64,000 nucleotides of DNA from Emergomyces orientalis (taxonomy: Eukaryota > Ascomycota > Eurotiomycetes > Onygenales > Ajellomycetaceae), in the NCBI GenBank assembly GCA_002110485.1, contig MOWL01000067.1:2356001-2420000 (forward strand), in the 5' to 3' direction. Under the pieces are notes generated by a model. It was not told where the DNA came from. It saw only the letters and a list, made by a program, of their open reading frames with translations, and did no database searches. The stretch's first letter is position 1. Each line of letters opens with the position of its first letter. Of the stretch, positions 45,406 to 57,813 are shown one piece after another. Both the position numbers and the translations under genes were made by a program.

Positions 45406-46862
45406 TCACTCCTCCATCCCCTCAAACTCCGCATTTAAAAATCTCACAAAGGCATCCCCCGCTTGCTCAATCTCCAATCCTTTCTGACCCCTTGCATGCC
45501 CCTGGCCAAGATACGCGCGGTTCATCCCCACCCACTGCCTCCGGAGTCTTTGAAGGCGCGGAAGCGCAAGTATACCTCCCGCACCTGCTAATTCGTCCGT
45601 AGGCGTGGATGCGAGCGCCGCAGCCGGTATAAACACGGGTGTTTCGGCTCCCGGGACTGATATGCTTATTCCAGGACCAAGGGAGTGTTTAGCAGTGTTG
45701 GTAGCGGTGGTTGCTGTGGCGGCTGAGGCGGAGGGGTTTTCTAGACAGAATGTTCGGAGCGCAGATATTATTCCTGATGTGCACTTTTCAAGCGCATGGA
45801 GAGCGCTGGGGTTTGTTGTGGCAGGTTGGATGGTCGCCTGGTGGGGGACTATTTTGGGGCGGGGAAGGGATGTGCGGGTGCCGGTTCCAGTTGCGGTGGT
45901 GGAGGGCGTGTTTGTGGACGGCTGTGAAGTGGAGTTTGATGTGGTGAGGAAAGGTGTATCTGTTGCGGGGTTTTCTTTGGGTACGGGAATGCCTGTTAAG
46001 GCGGTCCAGATGTCCTTTGTCGGAGGGGTAGGGTCACTCCACGGAACGGTAAAAAGTGGTTTATCCCAGCGGCTATGGGTAGTGGGTTCTTCGTAGCGGA
46101 ATATGAGGTTTTGAAGAAGTTCGGGTGGGTATGGTTCTTCGTCATCACTTATTGAGAGAGCTTTAATGTCCGCCGCCATCTCAGTCCCTTTGTTTGCTCC
46201 GTCTTCCTGTTTTTCTTCCACAAGCTCCTCTGCCTTCCCCTTCCTTTCTCGTTTCCGTATCCGAGATTCATTATTTACAATGCACTGGTCAATCGGCGTC
46301 CCAACATGAACCTAAAATCCCGGGTGTAGCAAATAATATCATCAGTAGTGGTTTTAAGATATCAATATCCGATACATGAGCTGTGTAATGAACTGTACTA
46401 CCCTTCACGACAGGTCAAGAATGCGAAAAAGGCAAAAGGAAATGTAGTGCAGCTTCAAAACATACCACACAACACGTCGTCTCCGCCGCCTTACTCTCAC
46501 ACCACAGCTGGTATCTCCATCCCTTAATATAATTCATCCCATCCACAATGACAAACGTATCTTTGCCCAGCGCCCGCTTCACCCGCCCGTACACCACTGC
46601 GCGTGCCTCTTTTTCTGACCTCGCAGTGTCATATACGATTCGCGGATGTGACTCATCGTGCGACTCAACGATTTGAAATTTATACCGTCCTTTAGAGGTA
46701 GTTGTGGCAGTAAGGGAATCTTGGATCGAGGAAAGGAGAGTGGAGAGTTGGTTTGCGCGGTAGGAGAGGCCGGAGCATGGATAGCCAGTTAAGATTATGA
46801 GCTGCGGAGAGTTTTAGAATGTGGATAAGGGATTTGAGAGATATGCGTCTGCTTACAGGCAT
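45406..46862 (-). CDS. kti12: Elongator-associated protein Kti12
   Basis: Inferred exons 46862-46857 (just ATG CCT), 46801-46466 and 46311-45406 give 415 residues. Kti12 binds Elongator and tRNA and supports wobble-uridine modification. The N-terminus MPLIILTGYPCSGLSYRANQL is the family P-loop region; VIVDGMNYIKGWRYQLWCESKA is the Walker B-like block, and VHVGTPIDQC follows across the second intron. The C-terminal part (YPPELLQNLIFRYEEPTTHSRWDKPLF) matches the family, with an Ala/Thr-rich insert, then a tRNA-binding-like basic helix (ALPRLQRLRRQWVGMNR). Odd point: the usual P-loop lysine is Leu here (GYPCSGLS). I recall similar variants in filamentous fungi but cannot verify that here. Confidence 0.9.
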
Positions 46863-47298
46863 GATTGGTTATTTCATAATTCGTGGGTGAGGAAAATGCG
46901 GAGAATTGGGAATTTATGGTGATGGTTCTGCTGGTGATGTCAATTTCTTTTTGAGCTTGCGGTTATTTTTAGTTTGGGCAACACGGTGTGGAGGGGCTTG
47001 GAGGGGCTTGGGGGGCGTGATATTGTTGATACAGAAATACAAACAAAACGCCAATATTTTTGTTAAAAAGATGGCCCGAGTTATAGTTTAAAACAATCCT
47101 GAAATGGCTCCTCACGATTGAACGATATGTGAAATAAAATATACAGGGGGTACCAAGTATTTAGGCAATACTAGTAGTAGTTAGCATTTCCTGGGGATGA
47201 ATTATACAGAATTTTCAGCAATATCTCAATCTCTGTAATACAAGTAATCTAATTCTATGACGTTTCACATATTCGACTCTCGGCAGGTAATCATGCGG
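46863..47298. other. kti12 upstream region and efm7 3' flank
   Basis: About 440 bp, no gene seen. Confidence 0.5.
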
Positions 47299-48364
47299 TC
47301 ATTGCTCGTCGAGAGCTTCCTCCTTCCACCTCAATTCATATCCAAACACAGTCCGCCTAAGATTCTCATCCTGTAGGACAAATCAATTAGCAGAGCTCCT
47401 CTTCCTCAAATTTGACTACCCAAACCAAAAAAGAATCACTTCACAACTTACTCCCGGATCCTCTTCAAACATAACCTTCTCCACCAACTTCTCAAACAGC
47501 TTCGTAACCACAAACCCACTCTCCTCCGCGCGCGGGAAAAACGCCACGATCTTCTCGAACAACCACGGTTGATACGGCGTGAAAACCACGAACGCCACCG
47601 CATCCCGCGTTCTCTTCAGCGTCTGTTTCACACTCGCAATCAACTCCCTATGCTGCGGATGATTATATATCACGTCCGCCAGAATCAACAAATCAAACCC
47701 ACGACGACCATCAGTACCAACAACAGCATCTTTAGGGACATGCCTCAAAACCGTCTCCGGATCCGCACCCCATTTATAACCTTCAACCCTCAGCGGCGAT
47801 GACGAGTTTTGGCTATGGTCAGCTCCTCCTCCTAATGATAGTAACGACTCGCACGCCTGTGCATTTATGCGCATGTTCTCGACGAGGTCGGGGTCCGGGT
47901 AATCGGTCACGACAGCTGTGCGTGCACCGAGGATGGCGCTGACGAGACTGGGCAGGCCGGCACCCGCGCCTAGCTCTAGGATATCTTTCCCCTCGACCCA
48001 TTCGCGCGCCCTGCTCTCGAGGTAATCTGCACTTGTTTTTCCTGCATTCCAGAGTAGGAAACCCTCAATTGGGAATCGGTTAGCTTCGTACATGGCAGAG
48101 AGATTTCGAGCGCGGAAATAGTTGGTGGTGTGGGGGGAAGGGTTGAAATGGAAAGCCTGGTTCTTGGTTTTATATATACAAGTTGTAAAGAAATATTTGT
48201 ACCCAAAGCGGATGACTGCCCACGAGTCGTAGTTTTATTGTTTCACCGGAGTGCATCGTGTATTCTTCGAAAGTTGCCTCTTTGGCGGGGGGTAAGAATC
48301 CAATTGGGTCTTGGAAGAGGTTGCCAAAATCAGTGTCTGTTTCATTGTCTGATTTTGAATCCAT
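47299..48364 (-). CDS. efm7: Efm7/Nnt1-type N-terminal methyltransferase of eEF1A
   Basis: Inferred exons 48364-48203, 48063-47452 and 47370-47299 give 281 residues. Efm7 methylates the N-terminal glycine and adjacent lysine of elongation factor 1A. The N-terminal exon ends GSHPLW and joins GFLLWNAGKTSADYL, restoring the family block; the intron has a GCTAAC branch site and a TTGAG acceptor. SAM motif I is ILELGAGAGLPSLVSAILGA, then VTDYPDPDLVENMRIN, and the substrate-side LLILADVIYNHPQH. Reading straight through the second donor gives an early stop; splicing GGA|GTAAGT to the last exon yields EDPGDENLRRTVFGYELRWK, the expected C-terminus. It is an intact gene. Confidence 0.9.
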
Positions 48365-48664
48365 TGCTAGTAGAGATACTAGTTCCGCAATTAATTAGAG
48401 GGGGGCAAGCAAGGAATATTTGAACAGTGGAAAATGTATTAAGAATCAATTGTTTTCAGTTGAAAACAATAATTTTTATTTCGACTCCCCCGCGCGTGGT
48501 AAAATTGATAGTTAGCTGGAGATCAGATAAGAGCAATGACTAAGCAAATCGCTTGGGCGGAAAAAGGTTGCACCGGCCCGCTAAACAAGCGCCCGCCTCT
48601 GCTAAGGAAAGGAATAATAGAAACAGCGGAGAGAGGAATGAATTGAAAAATAGTTAGGTTATAC

Positions 48665-48695
<31 letters not shown>

Positions 48696-48851
48696 AACCC
48701 AATGTCAGCCCGCGAAACCCCCTGTTATCCCGCTGAGGCTCATCAGCATTTGCCCTTCTAAAGATTACCTCTGTCAACAACGCCAGAACCAAAACCCCAA
48801 CCATGAGGTCTAGATGTAATACTGTACATGAACACGCACTAAGCAACGCAT
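48365..48851. other. efm7 upstream region
   Basis: Contains the microsatellite at 48665-48695. No gene seen. Confidence 0.5.
48665..48695. repeat. compound microsatellite (AT)n(AG)n
   Basis: A 15 bp AT run passes directly into a 17 bp AG run, between efm7 and the small conserved gene. Confidence 0.9.
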
Positions 48852-49136
48852 TTATAATGAGATTCCCTCCAGGTCTCGCGCAATAACCGCCATCTGCGCC
48901 CTCTTTGCTGCCTCTGCGACAAGGTTGAAGTCCTTTAGGAATGCTGCGGTTCCCTGTCCGCGACTGTTATGATTTGAAGTATGATGCGACCCTGTTTGGT
49001 GAGTTTTGGCCGCTTCTTGTTGTTGGGAAATCATATCTGCTGGTGCCGTATGGTTGGTGTGGTGGAAGGAGGTCGAAGAGGAGTGTGCTCCGCCATGTTG
49101 GTAAGACTGAGGGGAATGTTGCTGCTGGGAAGCCAT
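48852..49136 (-). CDS. small conserved fungal protein
   Basis: A 94-residue frame starting MASQQQHSPQSYQ at 49136; the frame stays open upstream, but this ATG begins the plausible protein. The first 60 residues are His/Ser/Gln-rich and probably disordered. The last 30 (GTAAFLKDFNLVAEAAKRAQMAVIARDLEGISL) form one amphipathic helix that I recall as a conserved motif at the end of small ascomycete proteins of unknown function. No membrane span or signal peptide. A nuclear or scaffold role would be guesswork. Confidence 0.6.
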   Translation of the reverse strand: MASQQQHSPQSYQHGGAHSSSTSFHHTNHTAPADMISQQQEAAKTHQTGSHHTSNHNSRGQGTAAFLKDFNLVAEAAKRAQMAVIARDLEGISL

Positions 49137-52100
49137 TAGGAAAAAAGGCAGGTGAGGTTCGAGTGGGAGTACTGTTGAGGATGTTGAAATTGCGCCACAG
49201 TCGGTATATTCAATAAGCGCAGCGTTGTGGGAGACCGTAAGAACCGGATATATAAAGGCCAGCAAGAAGATCGCTGGTCAAGGTGTTCAAATTATCCAGC
49301 ATTTGGATTTGGGTTGGCAGCGCAGTAGAGGCGTGGACGCACGAGGAGGAAGGAGGGTGATCACTGCTTGGCGAGAATGCAGATGGGGCTTCCTTGTGGT
49401 TATCTCAGCTTCACCAACTCGAAGCTACATACTCTGCGAACGATGAGGGGCGCAGGAGGCAGCGATAGTGAGCGGTAAAATGGTAGGCGAAGACTGGGTG
49501 TTGGAGATGAAAGGAGGAGATGATGGACCCGGAGGAGATGTGGAGATAAGGAGGAGTGCGGGCAAGCCTGCTTGGGGGATAAGTTACCGGGGAGCACGGC
49601 CGGTACAGGATGTAACAATACCAAGAGTAATCATGTGCGGTCCCTCGGCAGCTCTTTGGCAAGAAAAATGCCAAGAATGAAGCGGATCAATTTAGACTCC
49701 GGAATTATTACAGCATGATACAGCCTCGGCCCGCATATATATTACGGGATGGCGTCATACAAATTCTGGGGGAGGTTGCATTGCGCTAGTGAGGCCACGT
49801 GATTATCTTATTTGCTTCCAAGGTTCTTCTCCTCTTATATCTGAGCATGGCTCTGTGAGCTTGATAATGAGCAGTGCTTCCATTTAGACACGGTGATAAC
49901 CACTTTTGCTGAACACGGGATCCGTACAGTTGGAAATTGATACTCTAGCCTTCATTGACCTGTCTCCTCAACTAGCTTGAGAACCTTTCTTGGATAAAGC
50001 TTTTTTCTTGAGAGTGGTTCGTCCTCAAGGGGGCGAGTGCTATTTGACCATGAACAGAGGATTGGTGGATAGACAGACAACAAAAGAGAAGCTGCGAAAC
50101 GAAATGATGCGCTAATAACAGATGTTTTATATACCGCGCTCTCCTAACTTTATATACCCCCACACATCACCCCGTCTGACATGTCTCATAATGTGTCGTG
50201 CAAGATTTCATCTAGGGCTCGTTCAAGGGTATTACTGTTGTCGCATCGATCGAGTATGTCAGTGATTTTGACATCACCATCCACATCCTGCTCGAGCCTA
50301 GAAGAATGGCCGTTGCTATGTTTTAAAAAGTGAGGAAATCTATCTTTGCATTGGGATTGGCATTGGCATAGACTTTGGCTACACGCGGTGTTGTTTCGCA
50401 GGGGGACAACCGGGCCCGTTGGAAAAGGAAATCGCACCTCAAAACGATCGTTACGATCGCCAGCCTCAAGTGAAATATTCAAAGCTAGGCACCATTCATG
50501 CGAGAATGGTATCGGGGATGGTAGCCGATTTATCGATATTGACAGGAGGTTTTGCATGGAGGGTGTACTCATGTGTGTCTATGTTGTTGGTTTCATGCTG
50601 CATTCGGCAGGCGGAAGGAAATGATATGGATGGAAATCAAAGCATCATGATGAGTCAGGTAAGGAGACTTTAGAATTGAACATATCTTTTTTTGTTTGTT
50701 TCTGGTAGCTATTATTAGGGAATATAGCTTTCAGATGATGTGTACTTTTCAGTGTTGATATTTGTAATGGTTTCACTGGTGGAGGCACGCCTGGCTTCTG
50801 GGAGAGGAAGTTGCCTGCGTTCTCTCTGCTCAAGCCGTTCAGATGTGTTGAAAAGATGACATTTCCCTGGGCTATGTATGAGCCAGAGTTCTTCGTGAAC
50901 TTTTCCTGGGATCGACTATGGTACCCGAGTGAGTTACATACTTTTAACCACAGCCGTTTCATTGTTTCTAAGCCCCCTCTATTGCTGATGAGCTTCCCAA
51001 TACGCTGACAAAACGGAAGACCAAAGAGTTGCGAATCCCACTTCATCAATCAATCAATATCTTGGTTTTGCACACTCTTGGTTTACTGTAAATCAAACTA
51101 TGTATAGAGATCAAATATTGCTTTTGCATATCACTCCTGGCCTCTACCACTCACATCACACGACGCTACGTGGTATGGTTCGCTCGGAAGAGCCCCGTTG
51201 GTTCGATGGGTCTCTTGGCCCAGACTGGGGGACCCTCTTGCCGCGGAGGAGACCTGAGAGGCACATTCGCTACCGTTGAAATTGCGAAGCGGTCAAATGG
51301 CCCATTCATTCTGACAATAGCAGTATGCTTTCGTAGTCGCGCTGTGTATGGACTCGCATACGGAGGCAAGCTATGTATCAGTTCGCAAGGACACCACAAT
51401 TTTCCTCAAGGCCTTTTTGTTAAAATCGGGTTTTAATATATATATATTTTACAATCGACTGCCGCGCGGCTGGGCAGACTTCGCACGGGAGGAATAAAAT
51501 GGCCATATGTTGTCAATCCCCTAGCGATAGGAAGTTCCGGTTTTAAAGCTCTGCCGTGGCTTAACCACGAAATTACGGGTTATTTGAGTGAGGCTGATAT
51601 AGGGAGAATACGATTATGCGCATATCATCTTTCTGTGCAGTTACTAGATGAAAATGAACCGGCCACGGCCAGCCCCCCGTAGTAAGTATACGAAATTTTA
51701 ACTTCCTCAAAAAAAAATTTCATAGTGGGATACTCAGTAGGTAATCCATAACTACCAATGGAAGTTTCAAGCATTGCTTCTTTGTTTGCAATTCTGATAG
51801 TGGTACAAGGCGCTCGTCGCCCTGCGTTTCCACTCCGATTGTCCTGCACGCACCCGAAACAGGGAAAAGGTGTTCGTAGAATGTCATGGATGGCACAGTT
51901 CCCTACATTGAACTTCATTCATACGATTTTCAGAAGTCTTAATTCCGCCCATCTATCTTTAGATTCCTTGTTACTTTCAACCTTGCATATCTTCATGCCA
52001 CCTTCATATCAACCTTTTCACGAAGTAAATTCCCTCTGAGGGATGGACGCCAACCCCCTTGGAACTTTGTCCTTGTGTATATGACCTCTGAAAATAATAG

Positions 52101-55100
52101 GGCAAATCTCAAGAACGAAACCCTTCGAAGAAACTGTGGTAATACTTAACAATTGTGCTGTGGATTTCCTCTGTAACAAACTGCCGCATTCTTTTCCGCA
52201 AATCGAAAGACGAATTCCGAGGACACACCAATGGCTTTTGTCCCCGCATTCACTGCCGCAAGAGATGATCCACTATGGATGGCCTTATTTTATGACGAAT
52301 TGTGGCGGGAATTTGATAGGCGGCCTGGATAACGAGATAATTCCTAGCGTTAATACCCGACACGGCAAAACGGCCGAAGGCCCCGGCCTAGAATGTTGCA
52401 GAACCCACATCGCCCGGAGATTAGACAACTTATCTGATGCGGCTCCTCTATCTTTTGGCATTCGAAAGGCATGAAGTCCGCCAAATGATGGACATATGCG
52501 CGAAATTGAACGGAGACGGGGATGGAGAGAAGGATAATAAAATCCACTGCGGTTTTCCCCGCTCAATGGTTTGACTTCGGAGGCGCCACGTTCTCTACGG
52601 GTTGTATCGCGTCGATAAGTCGGGCTCATACGGTCCCCGAATCCACGACCTTATCAGCAAACCGAGGGAGGAGGGATATATCAACGAAAAACATCATTAG
52701 AATTCGCAACTTGGTTTACGAATTATCTCCCGAGCGGCTACCAACTTATTGAGGAAAGGTGGAATGTGGCTCGAGATCTGGCTTAATATTTAATTTAAAA
52801 TCCAACCTCAGTCTTTCTTTAAAATATACCAGGTATACCTGACAATATCATTATCTTCCTCTTCCAGAGTCCTTATCTTAACATCCCAGGGTTGCATATT
52901 TCAGGATACTAGCATGCCTCATACTCCTAACGATGTCATGATAATTAGTCCCCATTTGAAGAGACGAATGAAAGTCGTATGGACGCACCTACTATAGAAG
53001 ACTGATTCTAAAGGTTGAATTGTTTTCACACCGGGTGTAATATGGTAGTCTGCCCCCGTAGAGGTAAATCTGCGTTTGTATTAGCGCCCTTTAGAATTAG
53101 AGCAATATATTTTCTAGGAAGAGAATATGATTCATGCGACAGTACTTTGAAGAAAAAAGAAGCGCAGTTTTTCGAACTGCCATGCATGGGGTTGCGATAG
53201 AAAATGGAGAAAAGCTGTGAGAAGACAACAGAGATATATTTGCCTCTCACAGAAAAATCCCTTCAATGATGAAGTTGCATCACTTTGGACAAGACGAAAA
53301 TTTTATTTTCTTGATGTTTCAGTCAATAGAGTGACCGTAGAAAGTCCGCCTAGATGGACATCATCAATGTGGTCGCCGGCAGGATAATGATGGCAAATTG
53401 TCTTTCATTATCTCATATCTTCACTAGCTGAAAGAGAGAAAAAAGGTCGAGGCTTCCAGGAAAGAGTCAACAACAATACAATATGGGTGAAATACCAAAT
53501 ATTCTGGTACTTTGGATTCGAATATATATAGGACTGGCGCATGATGATGGGTTTGATTTGATAGCTAGACCCACAAAACTTTCCGAGAGAGAATATTAAG
53601 TACGTGCGTCAAGAACATTTTGGGGATCCTTTAGCAGGATTTTATGCCGCAGGGGCGGAGAATGCGTCATCGGTAACTAAAGGCTTGATCTGTCAGGCCA
53701 CTTGACAATACCCTTTTTGGCATGCCCTTTGAATTTTGAATTTGACATAGCTGCGCACTCGACCAGCACCAACGCGTATGCACGTCATGCGTTGTCCGAC
53801 GACGGCCGCGCATAGTAGTCAATTGTGTTTCTCGTAATGTTTCTTCTTTCGCTCAGGACGCTTGCAATGATTTCGTTTTCCCTTTCCAGCATCAGGGTTG
53901 GGTTGGAAGACCGCAGATAGTTTCATTCAAATGTATTCATATTTGTACCCAAACTGTAAGGCTTATCGGACGTTTGGGCAGGGTCGCCTACTTCTTTGAA
54001 TGGCTCAATGAAGTATTCTTGCACAAGTGGTTGGGAAGAGAAGTAAAGGGATAAAAAGAGGGGTAGGGAGGCTGTGCCTGACACCCCACCCTCATTTCTG
54101 GATAGTTACCAGGTTTGCTTTCGAAGTGCATAGGGCCGATTTATAGGAAACCAAAGAAGAGTTGTCCGCTACCGGCCATCGTGTCATTGGTCACTGTTGC
54201 TCTCGGTAGTTGCAGGGTTTCTCAGCCTCAGCTACCTTCACAGAGTAGACTGGCACAACACAAATAGGAATTTCGGATTCCTTCACTATTCGGAGTAAAC
54301 CAAACACCAAAAACGCCCAGGTTTATAAGATAGAAGTTGGGGGCCTTCTTTCCTCGCTTTTAGGATAGGATCTTGGTCGACGAATAAATGTCACCGTTGT
54401 TCCCGTTGGCTCGCAAGCTTAGGGTGATCGAAACTAGATGGTTTGGGTGGTTGGTCGTTTACGAATCCCGTCATTCGTCGGATTGCTCACTTCCATTTGC
54501 GGGTACGAAAGAGAGCCCAGATCCCCCAAAATGTGGAGTGTGTGAGAGGCGCTCAAGCAAAATAGGCTCAGAAGTTGCCATGCAGCGACGTTTTATCGAC
54601 AAGGGTGCTTGGAACATGAAAAACAGGGGCCGAAGAAGCCCGGACAGGCTGTCTTCATCGCTCAAGTGCAATAAAAGAAGTTAATAGAACCAGATCATAA
54701 ATATTCAATGTTACCAGCAGATATTTATTGCTCCACAAAAAAGCCCAGAGCGGATTCTCAACAATCATACCAATCTCAAGACAGGAATTTTTGGGAGCAT
54801 TCGATTTTATTAGACGCTTGGCGTGCATGCTCAAGCATTCCTTAATGAGAGTAGTGGCTTCACGTGGATGAATGTTGGGATATCAGGTGGACTAATAATG
54901 GTCAGACATGAGCCACATGCCCCTTCCAAGGCTGTAAACCATGCATAAGATGGGAGCTCGATCCAGATGATGTTAGCGCCGTGTGGACCTTCTCTCTAGC
55001 ATGCATTGTTAATTGACGAACCAATACACAGTGATCTTAGCTGCAAGGCTGATGGTCAGGAAACTAACATTGAAAAGAAGCAGTGTTGAGCTTGGGATGT

Positions 55101-57813
55101 TTCTGGGAGCCATAGCATTGGAACATCAGTATTTAAAGCTCCGGCGCATTTTGTCTGCTTACAAGTAGACAACCCAATGCCGTTCTGGCTAATAAGGGGT
55201 TCAATTGGGGAACGGATAGTTTCCAGAAAATGCTGGGTTAATGAGGGAGCGTTAACGCCAAAAGCGAAGAGCAATCTAATTGATTTGACTAGGATATAGG
55301 TTGCAGGGAGTAGTTTTCAATGCATTGAACATTTTGATTTCTTGACTGGTGGCCTTCGAGCAAGGTATTATCATACGGAGGGCTGGGTCACAAAGTGGCA
55401 CAAATGTGGATGGTACATTCATTACATACAATGCACATCTGGGTGTTGCGTGTTTCGCAGGGTGAGACACACGCTCTGATAATTGGAATATTCTAGGTCG
55501 AATCTCGAAACTTCTCAAGAGAGTGAGTCGAACTGTTGCTCTCCATGGGTGGACTAGGGTGCACGACAAGAAAGTCGCCTTGTCAATTCCGAGCAAGTTC
55601 CCCGCACCTGGCATCCATGGGTATTGACATCTTTGGAGCCTCTTCGTCTTGGTAATGCCTGAGGTGGTTGGCCTGTAGCTTTTTGTGACGGTGCAGGTGG
55701 ACATCCAGTGCCTTACAATGCGGGGTGGAGGGGTAAATAAGGGTGTTCTCCGGTTTGGAACAATGGGGGTTAGCTATTTCACCCCGCAACTGTTTCTCAA
55801 AATAGTCCCATGCATTGGGCACCGAAGCTGTACAGCCTGTTTCTATGGCATCCTACTGATATGATCACACCCCATCTCATTGCATGCGCAATTCATCAAT
55901 TGGCGAAAAACGATCCCACCAACAGGAACAACGAGAGCAAACGAGGTTGTGGCTAGTGGAAAGTTTGTCGTTTAGGAAGCGAAATCGGCCCACTCTGGAG
56001 GCGTCCATTATCGAGGAGGTCACTTTGGCCTGAATTAACTAGATCCCGACAAGGTATGTGCACAGGCTTTTCTCTGGAGGACAAAGAGGGATGAGCGATG
56101 GTCTCTGGGGTGAAACTCGATTAACCACAGCTGCAGTGGTTGACTAACTTTCGCGGGGAGTCAGGGGCACACCCAATGCAAATTACACGATGGTTCCATA
56201 GCTGCTCATTATTGAACCAAGCTATGACAAGGACGAAAACACAGGAAGGGGAGAAGTGGAAGTGTTGGATGACACGACGAACAAAAAGAGGAGAAAAAAG
56301 ATGATGAGAGTCACTGAGGTGATGATGACAATCCGATGTTTCACCGTCACAGAGCCGCAACGCAGAGCCGCATCCAACAACGCCCCCTGACAACAGTTTT
56401 TTTCTTGTTCATGATTAGGGGATCATTATTGTTGAAGGCAAAAAGGGCGCGAAAGAGCCGCAACGACAGGCCAAGGATGCCGTAGTTCTACTGGGGTAGC
56501 GAGTAGCGCCAATAAATACGGCTGGAGTAGCTTACCTGCAGACTATTGGCTGGTGGGTACCTGGCGTAATTTAGCGTTAAAATCCAGATACGTCAGATCG
56601 CCTCCATGGCGGTGATACTTGAGCTGAAAATACGATGGTCTTCATTCTGCTTGTCCCAAAAGGACTCACTCCCTCCAAAATTTCGGAACTAGAGAGGCGG
56701 GCGACAGTTGGAGAGACACGCGACTCGCGACCCTAAATTTACGCAAGAAAGGATCGAAGTTGGTGAATCAGTCAACTGGCTCCGATCGGATCTAAAAACC
56801 ACACAATACTTACTAGGCAGTCACTTAACAGATGAGCCACTCCGTTCAACATGCATCCGTCAGAACCCGCGCCAGGGACTACTGCAGTCATGGGTATTTT
56901 ATTATCAGGGAGTTTTGTCTAGTTAGGCAGCTCAAAACACAGTAGGAGTCGTCCTCCGCCTGTTTCCAGGAACAAAAAAATATATCCAACCAACTATGTC
57001 GATCACTGGTTTCCAGGCCTTTTTATTCATCCCACTTAATTGTCTTGGTTGACGCTTCGCCACACAACAATGTTGAGGCCCCCTCCAACAAGCACTTGGA
57101 ACTTCCCGGATGACCAAATCGAACAAGACTTGGGAACTTTAAAAATAACTAAAACTAAAATACTGGGACCAGCCGAGAGCTTGTGCTGTGGTCATGGTGA
57201 CAACCTTGGAACAACCGGTGTGGTTCCCTAACCATGCCCAGAAAGCTTCTGAGGTTTTGCTCATCTTAATTTCTCGCGGAGCCTCATTTTAGCGGGAAGT
57301 ACACGTTATTCAGGACTGATCAGCTTGATCCCGTCAGTAATAATTGACAAATAATACGTCCCGGAAATTGTTCCTTCGTACTACTGCGATTGTCCAAATA
57401 CCCCCCAGCCTTATGTGGCCCGGTCACGTTTAAGACCTTTCTAGGTGATGTGCCAACTGCAAATGGGAATTTTTCCGTGATTCAGTCTTTCAGCCTCATC
57501 ATCTGCAGAATATAAACCTGCTACCGTGCTTGCTCTCTCGGAACCTCTGATAATGAATCTTGCTCTCTTCATACATCTCCTCCAGTCTTCCCCCCCCCCC
57601 CCCCTGGCTAGCGGCTCCACTAGTTTTTGACATGACGGTTGCCCAGGGTTAAAGTATCACTTCAGTATGCTCGTTTAATTCAATAATTTTATCTACTTTG
57701 GGTCCAAGGGGGCTATCGTGGGTTGCCCTTTTTGTTTTCTATCCTCCGTTCCTTGATTACATATAGGGTCCGCCGTTCCCAACTTGTACCCTTGGACCTT
57801 GTCTGCTTATATC
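49137..57813. other. 8.7 kb gene-poor region
   Basis: No protein family, tRNA, rRNA or transposon domain could be recognised on either strand. The longest frames (50186-50572 minus, 128 codons; 50645-51049 minus, 134; 55276-55704 minus, 142; 52285-52629 minus, 114) are isolated, lack family motifs and are of chance length for such a stretch. Local features include AT-rich segments (52780-53300) and a 15 bp C run (57590-57604). It may contain decayed repeats, non-coding RNA or the extended promoter of the F-box gene; none can be shown from sequence alone. Confidence 0.5.
57590..57604. repeat. poly-C tract
   Basis: Fifteen uninterrupted C residues about 210 bp upstream of the F-box gene ATG. 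Confidence 0.9.

Noticed and set aside
45605..46096. 163-codon plus-strand frame
   Set aside because: Antisense to the Ala/Thr-rich part of kti12; its Val/Gly-rich content reflects the complement.
50186..50572. 128-codon minus-strand frame with a CxxxCxCxxxC stretch
   Set aside because: Isolated, no splice partners and no family match; the Cys pattern alone is weak evidence.
55276..55704. 142-codon minus-strand frame
   Set aside because: No recognisable motif and no conserved neighbour frame; chance length in a gene-poor region.
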